DNA of 64,000 nucleotides from Antarcticibacterium flavum. Its GTDB lineage: Bacteria; Bacteroidota; Bacteroidia; Flavobacteriales; Flavobacteriaceae. This document shows, one piece after another, positions 8,987 through 17,490 of the stretch. Within the stretch, counting starts at the first letter, position 1. Each line of letters begins with the position of its first letter. The translations under genes and the position numbers were made by a program. Below the pieces are notes generated by a model. That model worked only from the letters and a program-made list of their open reading frames with translations. It ran no database searches and had not been told where the DNA came from. Location: contig NZ_CP040812.1 in the NCBI RefSeq assembly GCF_006159205.1, forward strand, positions 2,852,001 to 2,916,000, in the 5' to 3' direction.

Positions 8987-9346
8987 ATGGCACATAGTTC
9001 TACACAACATCACGATAATACCAAGAGGATTTGGTTTGTTTTTATAATTCTATCCATTGTTACTCTTGTAGAAGTAGTACTGGGGATTTTAAAACCGGCT
9101 TTACTTGTAGATTACACATTCCTTAGCATGAAATGGCTTAACTGGATATTCATTATCCTTACGATCTATAAGGCTTATTATATAGCTTGGGCCTTTATGC
9201 ACCTTGAAGGTGAATCTAAGGGTTTGAGGCGGTCCATTGTATGGACATCTGTATTTCTTATAGCTTACTTAATGTTCATTCTTCTTATAGAGGGAGATTA
9301 TGTTTACGAAGTTTATAAAAGTAACAAGGTAGCCTGGGACTTCTAG
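8987..9346 (+). CDS. Cytochrome c oxidase subunit IV family protein
   Basis: A 119-residue protein with three predicted membrane helices (about residues 14-36, 46-66 and 80-105). Its features fit the prokaryotic subunit IV family (COX4_pro), including 'YKAYYIAWAFMHLEGESKGLRRSIVW'. It is a small accessory subunit of the inner-membrane caa3-type oxidase. It directly follows the long subunit III gene (17-bp gap), and a strong terminator comes after its stop codon, so the ctaB-coxIII-coxIII-coxIV transcript probably ends here. Confidence 0.88.
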   Translation: MAHSSTQHHDNTKRIWFVFIILSIVTLVEVVLGILKPALLVDYTFLSMKWLNWIFIILTIYKAYYIAWAFMHLEGESKGLRRSIVWTSVFLIAYLMFILLIEGDYVYEVYKSNKVAWDF

Positions 9347-9370
9347 AACCTTATTAGTTAAAAATGCATG

Positions 9371-9406
9371 AAAAGACGGTTATTTAAAACCGTCTTTTTA
9401 TTTTTG
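9371..9406 (+). terminator. Terminator after subunit IV, fused to a -7-like element
   Basis: The inverted repeat AAAAGACGGTT (9371-9381) / AACCGTCTTTT (9388-9398) has a 6-nt loop and runs into a T-rich tract. The tract itself contains TATTTTTG (9399-9406), a match to the Bacteroidota -7 element, 22 bp before the next start codon. It separates the oxidase subunit genes from the assembly-factor genes. Confidence 0.82.
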
Positions 9407-9428
9407 TACTCCCTTTTAAAGGTGACTT

Positions 9429-10076
9429 ATGAAGAAGTTTTTTGTTCTTGCAGTATTGTTCCTATTACCCATATTGGCTTACCTGTTCTTTGCTTCGGGT
9501 GTAAATAATTTTGCCAAACTTCCTGTTCTCACCAATGATGTCGCCAACATTTCCCAATTTAAGGCAGCAGGGGATTCCGCAGTTACTTTTCAGGATAAAA
9601 TAAGCATTGTAGCGTTTTTTGGAACAGAGCCAGATGATCTTAAGGGAAACACTTTTAATCTTGACAGTAAGATCCTTAATAAGTTCTATGAGTTTGCCGA
9701 TTTCCAATTTGTAATAATACTTCCTGAGGAAGCCAGGAGCGAGGCTGAGAAGTTCGTGGAAGATTTCTCTGGAATAACGAATGCCTCTTACTGGAGATTT
9801 GTTTATTCAACACCGCAGGAAGTGCGAAAGGTTTTTGAAAGTTTTGAGACAGATATTGAGCTGGATGAGAACCTGCAGACCCCGTATGTATTTATCATCG
9901 ACAAGGACCAGAACCTTCGTGGGCGCACAGATGATGAAGATAAAGGGATGTTGTATGGATACGATTCCCGCTCGGTTTCTGAACTTAATAACAAGATGAA
10001 TGATGATGTGAAAGTCATACTTGCAGAATACAGGCGTGCATTGAAGACAAACAATTCCAGAAAAATGGAAAAATAA
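9429..10076 (+). CDS. Degenerate SCO/thioredoxin-fold-like membrane-anchored protein
   Basis: 215 residues with an N-terminal signal anchor (MKKFFVLAVLFLLPILAYLFF) and a soluble domain. The line 'DKISIVAFFGTEPDD' sits where SCO and thioredoxin proteins place their Cys-containing motif, and 'TPYVFIIDKDQNLRGRTDDED' looks like the late beta-hairpin of that fold. No CxxxC or CxxC is present, so copper binding by the SCO mechanism is not expected. The stop codon overlaps the ATG of the true SCO gene by one base (TAATG), so the two are translationally linked. I infer a non-redox partner or paralogue of SCO in oxidase copper delivery; the fold assignment is by eye. Confidence 0.6.
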   Translation: MKKFFVLAVLFLLPILAYLFFASGVNNFAKLPVLTNDVANISQFKAAGDSAVTFQDKISIVAFFGTEPDDLKGNTFNLDSKILNKFYEFADFQFVIILPEEARSEAEKFVEDFSGITNASYWRFVYSTPQEVRKVFESFETDIELDENLQTPYVFIIDKDQNLRGRTDDEDKGMLYGYDSRSVSELNNKMNDDVKVILAEYRRALKTNNSRKMEK

Positions 10077-10801
10077 TGAAAAATACATCTTACATAGGCA
10101 TATCACTGGTTATCCTCATTTTTGGGATCATCTTTATTCCCAAAATCGTTGACAGGGTGAGCAATAACGACGTGGTGAAATCGGACCGGTTGAATGTAAA
10201 TAAAGCTACTCCCAGGCCAGATGAAATGCTCTACATCGAACAATACGGGGAAAAGAAAAAGGTTCCTGAATTTTCCTTTGTAAACCAGGAAGGGGATACA
10301 ATAACAAATGAGGATTATTTGGGAAAGGTTTATGTGATAGAGTTCTTTTTTACTACCTGCCCATCAATATGCCCTGTAATGAACAGGAATCTTGTGGAGA
10401 TACAGGATGAATTTAAGGGTGAAAAAGATTTTGGGATTGCCTCATTTACTATTGACCCTGCACATGACACCCCGGAGGTCTTAAAACAGTATGCAGAGAA
10501 TTACGGGGTAACAAATCCAAACTGGCATTTCCTCACAGGAGACAGGGAGCGGGTATATGAAATGGCCAATACAGGGTTTGGAATATTTGCAGATGAAGAC
10601 GAAACAGTGCCGGGCGGGTTTGCACATTCCGGTCTATTTGCGCTTGTAGACAAAGAAGGCTATATACGCTCTCGTGCCGATAAATTTGGGAACCCCATAA
10701 TTTACTATCGCGGCCACGTAGAACGCAATAAATCTATTACTGAAGGTGGGGAGGAACCACAAATTAATATTTTGATCGAGGATATAAATAACCTGTTGTA
10801 A
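10076..10801 (+). CDS. SCO1/SenC family copper chaperone for cytochrome oxidase
   Basis: 241 residues: an N-terminal membrane anchor (about 5-25), then a thioredoxin-like periplasmic domain. The copper ligands of the family are present: the CxxxC pair C95/C99 in 'FFTTCPSICP' and the distal histidine H184 in 'GGFAHSGLF'. 'TIDPAHDTPEVL' is also characteristic. SCO proteins load or reduce the CuA site of oxidase subunit II. The gene lies between a degenerate SCO-like gene (1-bp overlap) and a DUF420 gene (1-bp gap), in a clear assembly-factor operon. Confidence 0.94.
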   Translation: MKNTSYIGISLVILIFGIIFIPKIVDRVSNNDVVKSDRLNVNKATPRPDEMLYIEQYGEKKKVPEFSFVNQEGDTITNEDYLGKVYVIEFFFTTCPSICPVMNRNLVEIQDEFKGEKDFGIASFTIDPAHDTPEVLKQYAENYGVTNPNWHFLTGDRERVYEMANTGFGIFADEDETVPGGFAHSGLFALVDKEGYIRSRADKFGNPIIYYRGHVERNKSITEGGEEPQINILIEDINNLL

Positions 10802-10802
10802 A

Positions 10803-11336
10803 ATGGCTATAACACAGAAAGACCGTATAGCGGTTCCATTAATAATTGCTCTCTCTGTAATTGTACCTCTCGTAGTGTTGATATTGATGTACCTGCCCGA
10901 AAGGTATAACCTCTTTGGGACCCAGGCGGGGACTTTTCCCCTGTTCCACGCAGTGTTGAATGGAACTACAGCTTTATTACTGCTTATGGGATATTATTTT
11001 ATGAATGTGAAAGAGTATTTGCTGCACCGCAATGTTATGATTGCAGCCTTTGCACTTTCAGCCATCTTTCTTGTAAGTTATGTGATCTCCAAAATAAGTA
11101 ATGATCCCGTTGCTTATGGCGGGGAGGGAGTTTTAAGATATGTCTATTTTTTTATATTGATCACCCATATATTATTATCGGCCATTATTGTTCCTTTGGT
11201 GCTATTCACAATGTACCATGGTCTTACGGCGCAATATGAAAAACATGCGCGCATTGCCAGGTGGACCTTCCCTGTTTGGCTTTATGTTGCGATTACAGGG
11301 GTGCTGGTATATGTCTTTATGTTGCCTTATTATTAA
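10803..11336 (+). CDS. DUF420 family membrane protein (oxidase assembly)
   Basis: 177 residues with five predicted membrane helices and conserved histidines ('FPLFHAVLNGTTALLLLMGYYFM', split across helix 2, and 'LITHILLSAIIVPLVLFTMYHGL' near helix 4). DUF420 proteins (YozB/CtaM type in Firmicutes) are linked to heme-copper oxidase maturation. It follows the SCO gene by one base, which agrees with that role. The C-terminus 'WLYVAITGVLVYVFMLPYY' forms the last helix. The exact biochemical function is not established from the sequence. Confidence 0.85.
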   Translation: MAITQKDRIAVPLIIALSVIVPLVVLILMYLPERYNLFGTQAGTFPLFHAVLNGTTALLLLMGYYFMNVKEYLLHRNVMIAAFALSAIFLVSYVISKISNDPVAYGGEGVLRYVYFFILITHILLSAIIVPLVLFTMYHGLTAQYEKHARIARWTFPVWLYVAITGVLVYVFMLPYY

Positions 11337-11396
11337 GAAACAAATTGCATGTCCAGGAAGGCTTTTGTAAATTGAACTTAATTAAATAGTATATCT

Positions 11397-11624
11397 ATGA
11401 AGTGGAAACTTCTTATCATATTTGGTTTTCTCCTCCTGCCATCACTGGCAGATGCCCAATGTGCTATGTGCCGGGCCGTACTGGAAAGCGAAGGCTCACA
11501 GGCTGCCGCAAAGGGTATAAATGATGGTATCCTCTATTTAATGGTATTCCCTTATCTGCTTATGGGGGGGATTGCCTTCTTTATTTACAGAGCATTGCGC
11601 GGTAAGAAAACTCCTGCTTCTTAA
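11397..11624 (+). CDS. Small CAMC-motif membrane protein of oxidase loci
   Basis: A 75-residue protein with a signal peptide (MKWKLLIIFGFLLLPSLADA), then the motif 'QCAMCRAVLES' (a CxxC pair at C22/C25), a short soluble stretch and one membrane helix (about 46-66) ending in a basic tail. The CxxC would face the periplasm just before the membrane. It lies 60 bp after DUF420 in the same direction, and I recall similar small proteins following oxidase assembly genes in other Bacteroidota. A role in copper or thiol handling for the oxidase is inference. The gene is short but has a convincing signal peptide and start. Confidence 0.75.
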   Translation: MKWKLLIIFGFLLLPSLADAQCAMCRAVLESEGSQAAAKGINDGILYLMVFPYLLMGGIAFFIYRALRGKKTPAS

Positions 11625-11739
11625 ATTTCAGTTAAATTTTAACAATTTTCTAACGTTCTCCCCTGTAACTTTTTCTCTGTTTATGGGTCTTATGGTTACT
11701 TCTTTCCCGTAGACTGGCGGAAGGGTAATTTGGTGAGCG

Positions 11740-12441
11740 ATGATAGAGATCAAGAATTTACATAAGTCCTACACGATGGGCAAAAATTCCCTTCATGTTC
11801 TAAAAGGGATCAATTTTGAAGTGGCAGAAGGGGAGCTGGTTTCGATAATGGGATCCTCGGGTTCCGGGAAATCTACGCTGTTGAACATCCTGGGGATGCT
11901 GGATGAGGCAGATGAAGGTACGTATCACCTGGATGGGGTGCCCATTAAAGACCTGAATGAAAAGATAGCAGCCAGGTATCGAAATAAATTTCTGGGCTTC
12001 ATCTTCCAGTCCTTCAATCTTATTTCTTACAAAAGTGCTCTGGATAATGTGGCACTTCCTTTATATTATCAGGGTATAAAGAGAAAGGAGCGGGTAGAAA
12101 CTGCTATGAGTTATCTTGAAAAAGTTGGCCTGGCAAATTGGGCAAATCATCATCCCAACGAACTTTCAGGCGGACAAAAACAAAGGGTGGCCATTGCCCG
12201 TGCCCTGGCATCCAATCCAAAAGTCCTTCTTGCCGATGAGCCTACCGGTGCCCTGGATTCAAAGACTTCCTATGAGGTTATGGAACTAATACAGGGAATC
12301 AACGATGAGGGTAGGACCATACTCATCGTAACCCACGAACCCGACATTGCGCAAATGACAAAACGCATTGTAAATCTTAAGGACGGGGTGATCATAGATG
12401 ACAGCAAGGTAAACCAGGTAAGAGCATTGAGCCATGTTTGA
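11740..12441 (+). CDS. MacB/LolD-type ABC transporter ATP-binding protein
   Basis: 233 residues, a stand-alone ATPase of normal length. It has Walker A GSSGSGKS (38-45), the Q-loop 'FIFQSFNLI', the signature LSGGQKQR, Walker B 'VLLADEPTGALD' and the switch His in 'IVTHEPD'. These mark the MacB/LolD/FtsE branch, which drives mechanotransmission exporters rather than importers. The coding end overlaps the first permease by 8 bp. It begins a six-gene operon: ATPase, two permeases, adaptor, TolC, adaptor. The likely role is export of a drug, peptide or envelope lipid from the periplasmic side; the substrate cannot be read from sequence. Confidence 0.93.
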   Translation: MIEIKNLHKSYTMGKNSLHVLKGINFEVAEGELVSIMGSSGSGKSTLLNILGMLDEADEGTYHLDGVPIKDLNEKIAARYRNKFLGFIFQSFNLISYKSALDNVALPLYYQGIKRKERVETAMSYLEKVGLANWANHHPNELSGGQKQRVAIARALASNPKVLLADEPTGALDSKTSYEVMELIQGINDEGRTILIVTHEPDIAQMTKRIVNLKDGVIIDDSKVNQVRALSHV

Positions 12442-13678
12442 TATAGAGAGATGGCAGGAGATCTTCGATACAATTAGTAAGAATAAACTGCGCACATTTT
12501 TAACCGGCCTGTCTGTAGCATCAGGTATTTTCATCCTGGTGATCCTGCTGGGAATAGGGCAGGGAATGAGTAATGGGATCTCCAGTGAATTTGAAAGTGA
12601 TGCTGCCAATATCCTTTATATATGGACCGGCCGTACTTCCAAAGAACACAAGGGAATGAACCCCGGGAGGATGATCACCATGAAAAATGATGATTACAAC
12701 CATATTGCCAGGAAATACGAGGATGAGCTGGAATATAAGTCTTCCATTTTTAGGTTATGGAGTGGGTTGATAAACTATGGGAAAGAATCTGGTTCCTTCA
12801 GGATTGAGGGTGTTTACCCAGATTATCAATTCCTGGAAAATGCCTCGATGGTCTCAGGCAGGTATTTGAATCACAATGATCATCAAAATTATGAAAAGGT
12901 GGTCGTGCTTGGGAATAAGGTGAAAAATGATCTCTTTAAGAATAAGGAAGCAGTAGGAGAGTATGTGCAAATCTCTGATATCAACTTTAAGGTAATAGGG
13001 GTTTTCTCAGACCCCGGCGGGGAAAGGGAAGAGACCAGAGTATTTTTACCGCTAACAACAGCTCAAAGGGTTTTCAGCGGAGGGAATACAATAAGAAATA
13101 TGTCCTTTACACTTCAAAAACAAGAAAGCTTTGAAGCGGCCCTGGCAGCTTCTGAAGTCTTTTCAGCAGAGGTTGAGAGTTTTCTTAAGGAACAGCATAC
13201 AATTTCCCCCGATGATAACAGCGCAGTGATCATTAACAACTCGCTTGAGAATGCAAAGCGATTTTATGATTTAATGGATATGATCAGGTACTTTTTTTGG
13301 GGCGTGGGTATATGTACCATTATTGCGGGAGTTGTGGGAGTGAGTAATATTATGTTGATCATAGTGAAGGAGAGGACCAAGGAGATAGGAGTGCGTAAGG
13401 CGCTGGGGGCGCAACCACTTTCCATTATCCTTATGGTCTTGCATGAATCTATTTTCGTGACTACCATTGCAGGGTTCGTGGGGCTTATTTCCAGCCTGGC
13501 GCTGCTGGAATTTGTAGGACCCCTAATTGAGACCAATTATATCGCCAACCCCTCCATAGATTTTGGAGTAGCGGTAACTACAGTTTTTATTCTGGTAGTT
13601 GCCGGAGCAATTGCAGGTTTCTTTCCTGCGTGGCGGGCGGCGCGCATCAAACCGATAATCGCTTTAAGAGACGAATAG
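12434..13678 (+). CDS. MacB-type ABC transporter permease (first of two)
   Basis: 414 residues with the MacB/FtsX layout: one N-terminal membrane helix (about 20-42, after 'KLRTFLTGLSVASGIFILVILLG'), a large periplasmic domain (about 45-280), then three C-terminal helices (about 288-395). The FtsX-like end includes 'ERTKEIGVRKALGAQPLSII' and 'FPAWRAARIKPIIALRDE'. It pairs with the upstream ATPase (8-bp overlap) and is followed after one base by a second, different permease, so the two may form a heterodimer. Confidence 0.92.
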   Translation: MFDIERWQEIFDTISKNKLRTFLTGLSVASGIFILVILLGIGQGMSNGISSEFESDAANILYIWTGRTSKEHKGMNPGRMITMKNDDYNHIARKYEDELEYKSSIFRLWSGLINYGKESGSFRIEGVYPDYQFLENASMVSGRYLNHNDHQNYEKVVVLGNKVKNDLFKNKEAVGEYVQISDINFKVIGVFSDPGGEREETRVFLPLTTAQRVFSGGNTIRNMSFTLQKQESFEAALAASEVFSAEVESFLKEQHTISPDDNSAVIINNSLENAKRFYDLMDMIRYFFWGVGICTIIAGVVGVSNIMLIIVKERTKEIGVRKALGAQPLSIILMVLHESIFVTTIAGFVGLISSLALLEFVGPLIETNYIANPSIDFGVAVTTVFILVVAGAIAGFFPAWRAARIKPIIALRDE

Positions 13679-13679
13679 T

Positions 13680-14942
13680 ATGTTTAACAGGGATACATGG
13701 AGTGAGATCATTGAAGCTTTGACCACAAACTGGTTCAGGACTATTTTAACGGCTTTTGGCGTTTTGTGGGGTATCTTTATCCTGGTGATCCTGCTTGCGG
13801 CAGGAAAGGGCCTGGAAAACGGTGTGAAGCAGGGATTTGGCGGTATGGCAACCAACAGCATGTTCATGTGGGCGCAAACACCTTCACAGCCATATAAGGG
13901 CCTGCCAAAAGGAAGGCGATATAATTTTAAAATAAGTGATGTAGAAGCCTTGAAACAACAGGTGCCGGGCCTTAGGTTTGTTTCCCCGCGTAACCAGCTT
14001 GGAGGATTTGGAGGTGCCAATAATGTCGTGAGAGGTTTAAAGACAGGGGCGTTCAATGTGTATGGGGATTATCCAGAGGTGATGCAGCAGGAGCCTATGG
14101 ATATTACATCCGGAAGGTTTATTAGCTACTCAGACATTAATGAGAACCGTAAAATTGCCATTATTGGTGAAGGGGTTGTTAAGGAAATGTATGAACCCGG
14201 AGAAGAGGTTATTGGAACATATTTAAAGATCAATGGAGTGAACTTCATGGTAATTGGCACTTACAAGAAAAAGGGCAATAATGGAAATTCTGAGGAGGCA
14301 CAGAAGCAGATATACGTTCCTTTCACTGCCTTTTCACAGGCTTTTAATATGGGAGAAACGGTAGGTTGGATGGCAATTACCGCCAATGACGATAACTCGA
14401 TAACCGAATTGAAAAAAGGGGTTTTTGAAGTTATTAAAGCCAGGCATTCCATACATCCCGATGATGAGAGGGCAATTGGAAATTTTGATCTCTACGAGGA
14501 ATTCAGCAAGATCAATGGTCTATTCATCGCTCTTAAAGCGGTGGCTTATTTCGTTGGAATACTTGTTTTACTCTCGGGGATCATTGGGATAAGCAATATT
14601 ATGCTTATTGTGGTCAAGGAACGCACAAATGAGATAGGGGTTCGCCGGGCTCTTGGAGCCACCCCCTGGGCCATTAGAGGGCAAATTCTTCTTGAGTCTA
14701 TTTTCCTTACCATAATCTCCGGGATGGCGGGCATCGCATTGGCCACCGGGATCATCGCTCTTATCAACCTGCAGTTACAGGGGGTGGATACTTCAGAGAT
14801 GATGTTTGCCAACCCCAGTGTAGACCTTGGGGTAGTATTTATTGCCCTGAGCATTCTCATAATCTCAGGTTTAATAGCGGGCTTGATCCCGGCGCAAAAT
14901 GCCATAAAGATCAAGCCTGTAGATGCATTAAGAACAGAATAA
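13680..14942 (+). CDS. MacB-type ABC transporter permease (second of two)
   Basis: 420 residues with the same layout as its upstream partner: an N-terminal helix (about 20-42), a periplasmic MacB core domain and three C-terminal helices, ending 'IPAQNAIKIKPVDALRTE'. The motif 'ERTNEIGVRRALGATPWAI' is the FtsX-family signature. The two permeases clearly come from an old duplication, since their end motifs align, but they have diverged along their length. One base separates them. A heterodimeric MacB-like exporter is the simplest reading. A short gap (32 bp) leads to the adaptor gene. Confidence 0.92.
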   Translation: MFNRDTWSEIIEALTTNWFRTILTAFGVLWGIFILVILLAAGKGLENGVKQGFGGMATNSMFMWAQTPSQPYKGLPKGRRYNFKISDVEALKQQVPGLRFVSPRNQLGGFGGANNVVRGLKTGAFNVYGDYPEVMQQEPMDITSGRFISYSDINENRKIAIIGEGVVKEMYEPGEEVIGTYLKINGVNFMVIGTYKKKGNNGNSEEAQKQIYVPFTAFSQAFNMGETVGWMAITANDDNSITELKKGVFEVIKARHSIHPDDERAIGNFDLYEEFSKINGLFIALKAVAYFVGILVLLSGIIGISNIMLIVVKERTNEIGVRRALGATPWAIRGQILLESIFLTIISGMAGIALATGIIALINLQLQGVDTSEMMFANPSVDLGVVFIALSILIISGLIAGLIPAQNAIKIKPVDALRTE

Positions 14943-14974
14943 TAAGAGAACTATATCAATAATTCAGTCAAAAA

Positions 14975-16087
14975 ATGAAGAAAGCAATCACCTTTAGTAT
15001 CCTGGTATTAATTATAATCACCTTCGCCGGTGCTTTATATTACCTGTATCAAAAGAACCAGGAGGATCCTGTTGTTTATACATCAGAGAATCCCACGACC
15101 CAAACTATTATCAAAAAGACCGTAGCTACAGGTAGTATTGTGCCCAGGGAGGAAGTACTTATTAAGCCAAATATTTCAGGGATCATTGACGAGATATATA
15201 TCGAGGCTGGAGATAAAATAAAGGCGGGAGACCTTATTGCCCGCATTCGGGTGATCCCCAATGTTTCGACTTTGCAAAGCGCCAAGGATGCGGTTGTTTC
15301 AGCAAAAATAAATCTTGACAATGAACAAAAGTTGTATGACAGGCAAAAGCCATTGTTCGAAAAAGGAGTGGTCTCTGCCAACGATTTTGACAATGTGGAG
15401 GTTTCTTATAGAAGAGCCCAGCAAAACTACAGGTCGGCACAACAAAATTATGAGATCGTACGCACAGGTACTACCAGCGGGCTGGGCAGTGCGGCCAATA
15501 CCTTGATAAGGTCTACTATAGATGGGATGGTGCTTGATGTGCCGGTAAAGGCAGGAAACCAGGTTATTGAAAGCAATAACTTCAATGATGGGACCACCAT
15601 TGCAACCCTGGCAGATGTGAACAAAATGATCTTTGAAGGAAAAGTAGATGAAAGTGAAGTAGGAAAGATCCAGGTTAATCTTCCCCTGGAAATTACCATA
15701 GGTGCAATTGAGAATAAGACCTTTGATGCCGTACTGGACTATATTGCTCCTAAAGGAATAAGCGAGAATGGTGCAATTCAATTCGATATAAAAGGAACTC
15801 TCAATAAGGCAGATACTACTTTTATTAGGGCAGGGCTCAGTGCCAATGCTTCTATTATCCTGGCACGGGCAGATGAGGTTTTGGCTTTGAAGGAAGCTTT
15901 GGTGCAATATGACCCAAAGACTCAACAGCCGTTTGTGGAGATAGAAACAGGAAGCCAGGAGTTCAAGAGGCAGGATCTTAAATTAGGGGTAAGTGATGGT
16001 ATTTATGTGCAGGTACTTGAAGGTTTAAAAGCAGAGGATAAGATTAAGGTGTGGAACCAAATTAAGCCTGCCCAGGCTATGCGATAA
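14975..16087 (+). CDS. Periplasmic adaptor (MacA/HlyD type), first of two
   Basis: 370 residues: an N-terminal membrane anchor (about 5-24), a split lipoyl/barrel-sandwich domain ('IVPREEVLIKPNISGIIDEI' with 'EAGDKIKAGDLIARI'), a coiled-coil hairpin (about 95-160), and beta-barrel and membrane-proximal domains. It would bridge the MacB-like permeases and the TolC barrel encoded next. The conserved lipoyl lysine is not modified in this family. It is distinct in sequence from the second adaptor at the end of the operon. Confidence 0.9.
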   Translation: MKKAITFSILVLIIITFAGALYYLYQKNQEDPVVYTSENPTTQTIIKKTVATGSIVPREEVLIKPNISGIIDEIYIEAGDKIKAGDLIARIRVIPNVSTLQSAKDAVVSAKINLDNEQKLYDRQKPLFEKGVVSANDFDNVEVSYRRAQQNYRSAQQNYEIVRTGTTSGLGSAANTLIRSTIDGMVLDVPVKAGNQVIESNNFNDGTTIATLADVNKMIFEGKVDESEVGKIQVNLPLEITIGAIENKTFDAVLDYIAPKGISENGAIQFDIKGTLNKADTTFIRAGLSANASIILARADEVLALKEALVQYDPKTQQPFVEIETGSQEFKRQDLKLGVSDGIYVQVLEGLKAEDKIKVWNQIKPAQAMR

Positions 16088-16155
16088 AAGCAATTTTTTA
16101 ATCTTATTTGTAACATCCTCCATAAATGGTAGACCTATTCTTTACAACATCAACT

Positions 16156-17487
16156 ATGAAAAAATTATTCTTGTTTGTTTTCGCACTCTTCGCGTTTAAC
16201 AATATGCAGGCCCAGCAAAAAAAATGGACACTCCAGGAATGTGTGCAGCACGCCCTGGAAAATAATATCTCTGTAAAACAATCTCAATTGGATGTTGAGT
16301 TTACCGAGATTGCTGAACGTGATGCTTTAGGGAATTTTATTCCTTCCCTTAACATAAATTCCAATTTGCAAAACAGTAGTGGTTTGGCCATTAACCCAAC
16401 CACCAACCAGTTTGAGACTACAAGGTTTACTTCCTTTTCGGGGAGTGCGACTACTGCCTTAACCCTTTTTGATGGATTAAGGAATCTAAGGGAAATGCAG
16501 CGATCAAAACTTGCCACCCTTGCAACCCAGTATTCCCTGGAGTTAATGAAAGATGATATTGCCCTTTTTGTAGCAAATTCTTATTTACAGGTATTGTTCA
16601 ATAAGCAAGCTCTTGAAGTTCTTATGGGTCAAAATGAGGTGACGCAGGAGCAAATGGAACGCACACGGGAACTTGTTGAAGCAGGAGTCCTGCCAAAAGG
16701 AGATCTCCTGGAGATCGAAGCCACCAATGCCGATGAGCAACAAAGGATCATCATTGCTGAAAATAATATAGAGATCTCCCTTATAAGCCTGGCTCAAACC
16801 CTTCTTATCAAAGACTATGAGAATTTTGATATTGTTGAATATGATTATGATGTTTATGGGGAAGAGATCCTGCTCAACTCTCCTGCAGAGATCATTAGAA
16901 GAGCAAAAGAGGAGCGCTATGAAATAAGGGTTGCTGAAGAGAATAAAAGAATTGCTGAAAAGGATGTACAGCTTGCGCGCGGTGCTTATTACCCCACGCT
17001 TAATGCTTTCTTTAATTACAATACCCGGTATGCCGATAATGATCCTTTTAGAAGGGATTTTGTTACCCAACTTTATGAAAATGACGGTACCACATACGGG
17101 TTACAACTTAATATCCCGGTCCTTAATGGCTTTGCAACCAGGAACCAGGTAAGAAGAAGCCAGATCAATGTGGAACGGGCAGAGTACAGGCTGGAACAGG
17201 CAGAGCTGGACCTGGAATCAAATGTTTACCAGGCTATCGTTGATGCCCGGGGAGCCCTTAAGGCATATGAAGCAGCCCAGGCAGCGCAAAGGGCACAGGA
17301 ACTGGCATTTGAATATGCAACAGAAAGATATGGGGTTGGCCTAACCAATGCTTTTGATTTCAGCCAGTCCAAATTTCGATATGAAAACGCGCAAACTGAA
17401 GTTGTTCGTACCAAATATGATTATATTTTTAAGCTAAAGGTTATTGAACTATACTTCGGGATCCCTGTAGGCGAACTTAAATTTTAG
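16156..17487 (+). CDS. TolC family outer-membrane efflux protein
   Basis: 443 residues from the ATG at 16156. I chose this start because it opens a clean signal peptide (MKKLFLFVFALFAFNNMQAQ); an upstream in-frame ATG at 16126 would put ten extra residues before it. The mature part has the two internally repeated OEP halves, each with long helices ('WTLQECVQHALENNISVKQ' at the start and 'YELQAELDLE'-like helices later) and a predicted beta-barrel segment. It forms the outer-membrane tunnel for the exporter. Its place between two adaptor genes is unusual; most such operons have one adaptor. Confidence 0.92.
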   Translation: MKKLFLFVFALFAFNNMQAQQKKWTLQECVQHALENNISVKQSQLDVEFTEIAERDALGNFIPSLNINSNLQNSSGLAINPTTNQFETTRFTSFSGSATTALTLFDGLRNLREMQRSKLATLATQYSLELMKDDIALFVANSYLQVLFNKQALEVLMGQNEVTQEQMERTRELVEAGVLPKGDLLEIEATNADEQQRIIIAENNIEISLISLAQTLLIKDYENFDIVEYDYDVYGEEILLNSPAEIIRRAKEERYEIRVAEENKRIAEKDVQLARGAYYPTLNAFFNYNTRYADNDPFRRDFVTQLYENDGTTYGLQLNIPVLNGFATRNQVRRSQINVERAEYRLEQAELDLESNVYQAIVDARGALKAYEAAQAAQRAQELAFEYATERYGVGLTNAFDFSQSKFRYENAQTEVVRTKYDYIFKLKVIELYFGIPVGELKF

Positions 17488-17490
17488 AAA

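Noticed and set aside
15299..15925. Minus-strand open frame of about 208 codons inside the first adaptor gene
   Set aside because: It lies wholly antisense to a well-supported adaptor, with no signal or family motif.
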